A stretch of 64,000 nucleotides of DNA from Hyperoodon ampullatus (Eukaryota; Chordata; Mammalia; Artiodactyla; Ziphiidae), in contig OX457056.1 of assembly GCA_949752795.1 (NCBI GenBank), forward strand, positions 202,617,654 to 202,681,653, in the 5' to 3' direction. Made by a program: the position numbers and the translations under genes. How positions within the stretch are numbered: position 1 is the stretch's first letter; every line of letters starts with the position of its first letter. The notes below the pieces were generated by a model, which saw nothing but the letters and a program-made list of their open reading frames with translations, had not been told where the DNA came from and made no database searches. Below are positions 58,493-64,000 of the stretch, piece by piece.

Positions 58493-59299
58493 AGAGAGAA
58501 ATGCAGCAAGAGGAAGGGAAATGGAATAGAGCAAGAGTCCAAGAAATCAGTAGCCTTACCATCTGAAAGCATGAAGTTGCTTCTAGAAAGACCAACAGTG
58601 AGAAGGACAGGAGGTCTCATTTATATACCAAAGTGGGGAGCAGCAGGGAGCAGAGCAGCAGCATGACGTGATCTTTCATCCTTAACTCCACAAATCAACT
58701 GGGATGCCACTCCTTCCTTAATTCCAAGGGATGAACCTTTGACCAATTTGATGTAGACATTCCACAGTAAGGGATATGGTTAGGATCTAGGCCCAGTTCA
58801 TGAAGTAATAGGAAAGCTAAGAGTTTGTCTGGGAAGGAGTAGACTCTCACAGTTGGATAAGAACTCGGAGTAGGAGGCTACTATGCAGGTAGTTGAGGAG
58901 GAAGGCCCAGGGATCCAGGGCCTGAAGATCTGCAGCTTTGGGCAAAGGACCCCCTGCCCTTACGCTTTCTGCAAGAGGGTCAGGCACCATCTACAGGACT
59001 GAGGATTGCCACCCAGTATTCAGGGAAGCAGAGTGATGTATGAGGGCTGGCCTTATCAATGACTAGCCTAAAACCAGAATGTCACCTTCCACTTGGAGGC
59101 TCTCAGGCTGACCTTTAAAGTGGCAAGAGTAGAAGGCAAGTTAGAGGAGTAGGAATGTGCTCTGATGGTCTAGATTCTAACTGTGGCACAGATGTGGGGT
59201 ATAGACTATTTTCTAGGGACCAGTAGGACTAAAAGAAGAGATTTCTAGGGATACAATCTTAATTTGAATACCAGTGCTAATGAGGTGTGATATTTCCAG

Positions 59300-59447
59300 C
59301 TGAAAATGAGAGCGGGAGGCATGAGTGATTCATCTAAGTGGAAGAAACAGAAGAGATCTCCCCGGCCCCCACGGCATATGACCAAAGTCACACCAGGTTC
59401 AGAGCTGCCCACCCCCAGTGGAACCACCTTATCCTCTAACCTCACTG
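59300..59447 (+). CDS. GBF1: GBF1 coding exon (about residues 214-263), basic linker
   Basis: 148-nt exon, acceptor gatatttccag, donor gtgagt. It starts on a complete Leu codon and ends with one base of Gly. It encodes LKMRAGGMSDSSKWKKQKRS followed by PRPPRHM and TPGSELPTPSGTT. The Lys/Arg-rich run followed by Ser/Thr/Pro-rich sequence marks the start of the poorly structured linker between DCB and HUS. The exon sits at the end of a 3.8-kb intron. Confidence 0.97.
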
Positions 59448-59786
59448 GTGAGTACCCTGAGCTGCTTCTTCTGATTAGGATAGAAGAAAAGTTCCTTCCT
59501 CTCTCAGGAATTTTGACATTGAAGACCAACTAATTGAGGGGCTGTGGTCTTTCTACTGAGAGCAAAAAGGGAAGACTCCAGGTCAGATCACACTGTGACC
59601 ATTTAGCAATCCGCAGTGACTTAAGGTTGTTCTCCTTCCAGTGGGACCCTGACTACTTTAGAGACCCAAGCATATGCAGAAATTAATATGCAGTCTAGGA
59701 AAAACAAACAAACAAATGGTACCATGGAAGGTATGTGTTTCCCACAGAGTCTCTTTTCTTCAAGCCTCACTCACTTTGCTTGGCAG
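59448..59786 (+). other. GBF1 intron, 339 bp
   Basis: GT-AG intron (gtgagt...ttggcag). Unique sequence. Confidence 0.9.
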
Positions 59787-60010
59787 GTGGCATGCCCTTC
59801 ATAGATGTACCCACTCCCATCTCCTCTGCAAGTTCAGAAGCTGCCTCAGCAGTGGTCAGCCCCTCTACAGACAGTGGCCTGGAGTTCTCCTCCCAGACCA
59901 CCTCCAAAGAGGACCTCACTGACCTGGAGCAACCTGGCTCTCCAGGGTACAGCACAGTTGCAGAGCCTGGCAGCAGCGAGCTAGGGGTTCCTGAGCAACC
60001 TGACCCCCAG
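59787..60010 (+). CDS. GBF1: GBF1 coding exon (about residues 263-337), Ser/Thr-rich linker
   Basis: 224-nt exon, acceptor ttgcttggcag, donor gtacga. It encodes GMPFIDVPTPISSASSEAAS and continues through Ser-, Thr-, Glu- and Pro-rich sequence (SPSTDSGLEFSSQTTSKEDL, then EQPGSPGYST). This is low-complexity, probably disordered linker between DCB and HUS, rich in possible phosphorylation sites. It ends on a complete Gln codon, next to an intron that finishes with a NAGNAG acceptor. Several residues differ from the human sequence as I remember it, as expected for a linker. Confidence 0.97.
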
Positions 60011-60531
60011 GTACGACTTTGATTTCTAAAGACCCCTGTCTAGTCTTCTACTGTGGAATTGGCTTGATCCTTTGGCTCTTTATCCAGGCCTTGGCTCAAA
60101 AGAAGGTTGGGGCAGGGGGTTCTTCCCTGTTTCCTAGAATTAGCTGTGCTACCTAGAAAAACCACAGCATGACTCACTGTGAGAGGTAGCTCAAAGGATT
60201 TTTAAGCTGTACATACATGCAGTACTTGGCAAAGGTGAGGATGCTGGCCATGGCTTTTTCTGGAAGTTAATGATCTAAATCCAAGCTTCTGAGGGCCTCT
60301 GTTGCCTCTGGGGTTCTAGTCACTGTAGGTCACTGATGCCTCAGGTGATGTTTTCTGAGTCCTTCATCATACTCCTTCCCTGAACCGTCTTGCATTGATT
60401 CACAGCCCACTGAGCTGGCCCTACACCTGCAGTCCATTAGAAACACTTGGAGGACAGATACTTAAGAGAAATAAGTTCCAATTGCTCTTGCCTCATCTCT
60501 TTTCCTATATCCTCCCCACTACTGGTCATAG
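60011..60531 (+). other. GBF1 intron, 521 bp (ends in NAGNAG)
   Basis: Begins gtacga and ends at the first of two tandem acceptors. Unique sequence. Confidence 0.88.
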
Positions 60532-60534
60532 CAG
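60529..60534 (+). promoter_or_regulatory. GBF1: Tandem 3' splice site (NAGNAG: tagcag)
   Basis: Two AG dinucleotides three bases apart (tag at 60529-60531, cag at 60532-60534) precede GAAGGG of the exon. Such NAGNAG acceptors often yield two isoforms differing by one residue, here with or without one Gln after the preceding ...DPQ. CAG is usually preferred over TAG when both compete, so the shorter form may dominate; actual use cannot be read from the genome. Confidence 0.8.
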
Positions 60535-60700
60535 GAAGGGGCCCATGTGGAAAAGGCCCAGTCAGCATCCGTGGAATCCATCCCTGAAGTATTAGAGGAG
60601 TGCACATCTCCTGCTGACCACTCTGACTCTGCTTCTGTCCATGACATGGATTACGTCAACCCCCGGGGTGTGCGCTTTACACAGTCCTCGCAGAAAGAAG
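60532..60700 (+). CDS. GBF1: GBF1 coding exon (about residues 338-394), linker; NAGNAG acceptor
   Basis: 169-nt exon if the first acceptor (catag) is used; 166 nt, starting at 60535, if the second (cag) is used. The choice adds or removes a single Gln and does not disturb the frame. The peptide reads EGAHVEKAQSASVESIPEVL, then EECTSPADHSDSASVHDMDY and VNPRGVRFTQSSQKE, the acidic Ser-rich part of the linker that leads into HUS. Donor gtgagt is strong; the last base begins Gly. The start given is the longer option. Confidence 0.93.
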
Positions 60701-61124
60701 GTGAGTACTCTCAGGCAGGCTCTTCCCCCATCCTACCCACTAAGCTGTCTGAGCCTAAACCATCTTAGACCCAAGGTGTCTGCTGGTCCAAGTCCTACGC
60801 CATTTTCTAGTCAGGAAATGGAATCAAGCAAGAGGACTATTGGATGGAGCCCTTCCCTAACTTACACAGAGAGGGAGTTTGGTGGACAATAGGAAGTGAG
60901 AGGGAAGAATAGAAAGCTTGGGACTTTTAACAGAAAGGTGGGATCATCAATTCTGATTCCCTTCAGTAAGTGAGACTAGTCTCCTTACTGCCCCAGAAAA
61001 AAAACATTTTTTTCCTGAAGAGAATCACTTATCTGAAATTGCCTGTATAATGCAGAGCAGGCTAGGCCAAGTGATCGAGCCAGTTGTTTCTTAGCAGTCC
61101 CACTTCCCTCCTGGCCTTTCCCAG
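60701..61124 (+). other. GBF1 intron, 424 bp
   Basis: GT-AG intron (gtgagt...ttcccag). Unique sequence. Confidence 0.9.
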
Positions 61125-61336
61125 GCACAGCTTTGGTCCCCTATGGTCTTCCTTGCATCCGTGAGCTCTTCCGATTCCTCATCTCCCTCACCAACCCACA
61201 CGACCGCCACAACTCAGAGGTTATGATCCACATGGGACTGCATTTGCTGACAGTGGCTCTTGAGTCAGCCCCTGTAGCCCAGTGCCAAACCCTCTTGGGC
61301 CTCATCAAGGATGAGATGTGCCGCCACTTACTCCAG
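61125..61336 (+). CDS. GBF1: GBF1 coding exon (about residues 394-464), start of HUS domain
   Basis: 212-nt exon, acceptor ggcctttcccag, donor gtaaga. It encodes TALVPYGLPCIRELFRFLIS, then LTNPHDRHNSEVMIHMGLHL and SAPVAQCQTLLGLIKDEMCR. This is the start of the HUS (homology upstream of Sec7) domain, a helical-repeat domain conserved in GBF1, Gea1/2, GNOM and BIG-type Arf-GEFs that packs with DCB and regulates membrane binding and exchange. It ends on a complete Gln codon. Confidence 0.97.
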
Positions 61337-61676
61337 GTAAGACTGAATTTCTAGAGGGACTCCGAACACCTGGCTTTTTTTCAGGGTCTTTCAAGGGCCA
61401 GGGGAACACAGGGAGGTTTGGCTGATTGATGTGAAGAGTATAGGACCCAGGAAAGAACCTACCTCCCCTACTGACCAGTAGTCATAGTCAAGAGGACTCC
61501 AGTAGTTCCCCGGGGACTCTGGCAACCAAAGGGAAACATAGGAATGGCTAGATATAGAGTTCCCTCAGAGCACATGACCTTAGTGACAACTTCCCACAGT
61601 TTGCTGTCCTGCTTTCTCTTGGTTGAGCCATAGTCAGGTTCAGAAACCTAATAGCCCATCCTACTGTGATCTCCAG
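61337..61676 (+). other. GBF1 intron, 340 bp
   Basis: GT-AG intron (gtaaga...ctccag). Unique sequence. Confidence 0.9.
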
Positions 61677-61775
61677 CTACTCAGCGTAGAGCGACTGAAC
61701 CTTTATGCTGCTTCCCTGCGGGTATGCTTCCTACTGTTTGAGAGCATGAGGGAGCACCTCAAGTTCCAATTAGAG
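61677..61775 (+). CDS. GBF1: GBF1 coding exon (about residues 465-497), HUS domain
   Basis: 99-nt exon, exactly 33 codons, phase 0 on both sides. Acceptor gatctccag, donor gtgagt. The peptide reads LLSVERLNLYAASLRVCFLL followed by FESMREHLKFQLE, an amphipathic HUS helix pair. Skipping this exon would keep the frame but remove a core helix. Confidence 0.97.
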
Positions 61776-62378
61776 GTGAGTTTCTTGAAGTTGGAAAAAA
61801 AAAAAAGGGAGATGTATGGCACCTTCATTCGGGTCAGCTTTGTCATGCTGCAGGAGTGGGATTTGGTGGCTTCTGAGGAGAGTGCTTTTAGCCTCCATAG
61901 TTTGGTTCATTGGCTCTCCTCTTTAGTGGAGAACTTAAAAGGTGCCCAGAGAAACCTGGCTGGCTATAAAATGGGAGAACCCGAATATGAGAACTGGCAG
62001 GTAACCTCACCATGAGTGGGTACAACTCTTCTGTCTGCAGTTCTTTTGCAACACAGACAGGCAAGTCAAGCTAGCTTCGCCACTAAATTGCAAAAGGGGA
62101 CTCTGAATAGGACCAAATCAGGCTCACACAGAGAGCACAAAAAGGGCAAAGGGCAACTTGTTTTGGATCAGGTACGAGGTAGAGAGCCAGGCCTCCCCCA
62201 TCCTGAAGGACAAAGAGGGGGATGTATTTAGGGGATGGAATACCACCATTAAGTGTCTCTTAATGTATACCTTCTGGCTAGGCGTCTGCTTCCTGTTTAA
62301 TGTTTTTCCTGTCCAATTTGTCTCTTCTTATCTTGAATCCTTTCCCCACCCAAATGGCAATTACTGGATTACTGTCAG
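61776..62378 (+). other. GBF1 intron, 603 bp
   Basis: GT-AG intron (gtgagt...ctgtcag). An A-rich tract at about 61795-61806; otherwise unique. Confidence 0.9.
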
Positions 62379-62573
62379 ATGTACATCAAAAAGCTCATGG
62401 ATATCATCACTGTGGAGAACCCCAAGATGCCTTATGAGATGAAGGAGATGGCTTTGGAGGCCACTGTGCAGCTCTGGCACATCCCCAGCTTTGTCACTGA
62501 GCTCTATATCAACTATGATTGTGACTACTACTGTTCCAACCTCTTTGAAGATCTCACCAAGCTGCTGTCCAAG
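62379..62573 (+). CDS. GBF1: GBF1 coding exon (about residues 498-562), HUS domain with HUS box
   Basis: 195-nt exon, exactly 65 codons, phase 0 at both ends. It encodes [20 protein letters not shown], then [20 protein letters not shown] and the HUS box N-Y-D-C-D at 62511-62525, followed by [16 protein letters not shown]. The N-(Y/F)-D-C-(D/N) box is the signature of the HUS domain in large Arf-GEFs and is needed for DCB-HUS packing. Acceptor ggattactgtcag; donor gtgctg departs from consensus at +3 to +6, though the exon side (AAG) is good. Confidence 0.97.
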
Positions 62574-62787
62574 GTGCTGAGCATTACTACTGACCTCTAG
62601 AAAGACGACTTTATTAAGGAGATCTGGTGGTAGTGAGGATGCTACATATAGGGAACGGCACACTTGAGAGCTGGGGAACAAGAAGAAGAAGGGTATCTTC
62701 TCAAGGCAATGTAGAAGTTATGGGCAGTTTTAGGATTTTTGGAAAAGTATTCTAACCCCAAGTCTCCTGTATCTGTTTACTTTCCAG
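62574..62787 (+). other. GBF1 intron, 214 bp, non-consensus donor
   Basis: Begins gtgctg, matching the consensus only at the GT, and ends tttccag. Shortest intron in the window. Confidence 0.9.
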
Positions 62788-62977
62788 AATGCCTTCCCTG
62801 TGTCTGGTCAGCTCTATACAACACACCTGCTGTCTCTTGATGCCCTGTTGACGGTGATTGACAGCACTGAGGCCCACTGCCAAGCCAAAGTCCTCAACAA
62901 CCTTACCCAGCAAGAAAAGAAAGAGGCAGCCAGACCTGGCTGTGAGGCAGTAGATGGCACTCGAGAAGCCAACAATA
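62788..62977 (+). CDS. GBF1: GBF1 coding exon (about residues 563-626), end of HUS
   Basis: 190-nt exon, acceptor gtttactttccag, donor gtgaga. It encodes NAFPVSGQLYTTHLLSLDAL, then TVIDSTEAHCQAKVLNNLTQ and the charged QEKKEAARPGCEAVDGTREA. The first half completes HUS; the second opens the linker to Sec7. The last base begins a Thr codon finished in the next exon. Confidence 0.97.
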
Positions 62978-63573
62978 GTGAGAAGCATTTCTTTCTTTGA
63001 GGATCCCAGGGTTCTATGTTTATCCCTTCTCTACTCACTGAATCCTTTCTCCTACCCTTATGTCATTTCCTCCAAAGTACTCCTAATTCTGTGTTTCCAA
63101 GGTTTGGTGGTGTGAATCATAGACCAGGCTGGCACATTAGCAGGACTCATGGACTTCTCCCTTTCTCCTCTTCCATGCTTTAGCTATTTTTACAAAATTG
63201 TTATTTCTTTATGGGGAGAAAAGAGAATATAGATTAAAGGATATAGGACTTCTGTGCCTAAAAGCTCCAGTCCCTACCTTTTCCTACCCCCAGTGCCTGC
63301 CTCCACTCTAATTAATCGTCTCTAACTTTTCCTTGAGATTGAGGTTGCAGAAGATCAGGGAAAGTGATTGGGTAACCTCTTTATTAAATTGTAGAATCTA
63401 ATGCTTGGCTGACCTGGGACAGTGACTACTTATTTGGGCTTGGGTTTGTCGTGTCAGGGCTGGTGACCTATGTGGGAACATGCAGGTCTCCTTGGCCTGA
63501 AGCTCGATTCTCCTGCAGCTCTGCTTGGCTTCCTACACCATCAGTCTTCATTTACCTTCTTCTCTCTTACCAG
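62978..63573 (+). other. GBF1 intron, 596 bp
   Basis: GT-AG intron (gtgaga...taccag). Unique sequence. Confidence 0.9.
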
Positions 63574-63714
63574 CTGAGAGAGCAGCCAGCGATGGGAAGG
63601 CTATAGGCATGGCCCCAGACATCGCAGGCCTGCATGTGCCAGGTGGAGGGCGGCTGCCAGCAGAACATGGGAAACCAGGATGCAGTGATCTGGAGGAAGC
63701 TGGTGACTCTGGGG
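63574..63714 (+). CDS. GBF1: GBF1 coding exon (about residues 626-673), linker before Sec7
   Basis: 141-nt exon, acceptor tctctcttaccag, donor gtgggt. The peptide reads ERAASDGKAIGMAPDIAGLH, then VPGGGRLPAEHGKPGCSDLE and EAGDSG. It is Gly/Pro/Ser-rich linker just before the Sec7 domain, which begins some 20 residues later in the mammalian protein. The final G starts a codon completed by the next exon, outside the window. Confidence 0.96.
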
Positions 63715-64000
63715 GTGGGTACTGGGTATCCATCATCCTAAGCCCCCTCAACTGGAAGGCCTGTTAGAGCACAGAGGGGAGGGGAGCAGAAATACCCTAG
63801 GGTAGTTCCTGAATGAACACTGGCTGCTCACCATGCCTTCAGACCCAGAGAGAGGAAAGAAAACATTTGGAGCCCTAGAAGATAGGACTTCTAAGGAAGT
63901 GGAAGACTGATGAGGACAAGAAATTTTCTGAGGCATCCTTTTTTTCACTAGAGAGTATATCAGCATCCTTCCAAAAGTCATTATCCTGGTAAAAGAGGTC
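63715..64000 (+). other. GBF1 intron, 5' part only
   Basis: Starts gtgggt after the last exon seen. The next GBF1 exon, which should lead into Sec7, is not reached before the window ends. Confidence 0.85.

Larger units (their letters stand above)
55508..59299 (+). other. GBF1 intron, 3.8 kb, free of recognisable SINEs
   Basis: GT-AG intron (gtatga...tttccag). No SINE or LINE recognised. It contains the candidate cassette exon (56234-56308), a CT-rich tract, a TG-rich tract near 57115-57140 and a 39-bp tandem duplication at 58415-58492. Confidence 0.9.
1..64000 (+). other. GBF1: GBF1 gene, internal part (exons at 46545-63714, flanked by introns)
   Basis: GBF1 (Golgi brefeldin A-resistant guanine nucleotide exchange factor 1) activates Arf GTPases at the cis-Golgi and ER-Golgi intermediate compartment and so drives COPI recruitment. 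Thirteen exons with GT-AG borders and compatible phases join into one open frame that I recognise as mammalian GBF1 from about residue 55 to 673. The initiating exons and the Sec7 domain are not in the window. Bases 1-46544 contain no exon I could recognise, so the 5' intron here is at least 46.5 kb, in line with the long 5' introns of mammalian GBF1. The assignment of 1-46544 to GBF1 is inference from the missing upstream exons; the exon identities are read directly. Confidence 0.93.

Overview
The window is mammalian nuclear DNA, most likely from a cetacean. It holds about 36 tRNA-derived SINEs of the CHR type. They fall into a short form (A-tail next to gcggtacgcgggcc on the complementary strand; CHR-2-like) and a long form (A-tail next to tttatttttggctgcg; CHR-1-like). 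I saw no Bov-tA or Bov-B elements, which argues against a ruminant. Species cannot be fixed from the sequence alone.

The only host gene recognised is GBF1, the large guanine-nucleotide exchange factor for Arf GTPases at the cis-Golgi and ER-Golgi intermediate compartment. It lies on the + strand. Thirteen consecutive coding exons (46545-63714, 1854 nt, 618 codons counting partial ones) join in one open frame. They correspond to about residues 55 to 673 of the mammalian protein: most of the DCB domain, a Ser/Thr-rich linker, the HUS domain with its N-Y-D-C-D box, and the linker that leads to the catalytic Sec7 domain. The exons for the first ~54 residues and for Sec7 onward lie outside the window, so bases 1-46544 read as one long 5' intron.

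Layout: 1-13.8 kb is repeat-rich intron (CHR SINEs, MIR, old L1 3' ends, several nested insertions). 13.8-19.5 kb is intron with no recognisable SINE or LINE and has candidate regulatory sequence. 19.5-31.7 kb is repeat-rich and dominated by a near full-length, broken L1 on the minus strand (22361-29486). That L1 sits inside an older L1 and is itself hit by a truncated L1 and three SINEs. 31.7-46.5 kb is mixed unique and repeat intron, including a 128-bp inverted homology shared by two loci 9 kb apart, each abutting the A-tail of a CHR-1-like SINE. 46.5-64 kb is the GBF1 exon cluster; after 52.6 kb it has only one short SINE fragment.

No other protein-coding gene, functional tRNA or rRNA gene, or CRISPR array can be supported. 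Most interesting observations: the SINE plus 3'-flank duplication (possible 3' transduction), a possible in-frame 75-nt cassette exon followed by a polypyrimidine tract, a NAGNAG acceptor, two closely spaced inverted SINE pairs that would form long hairpins in the pre-mRNA, and the homeodomain-site-rich SINE-free island near where PITX3 is expected.
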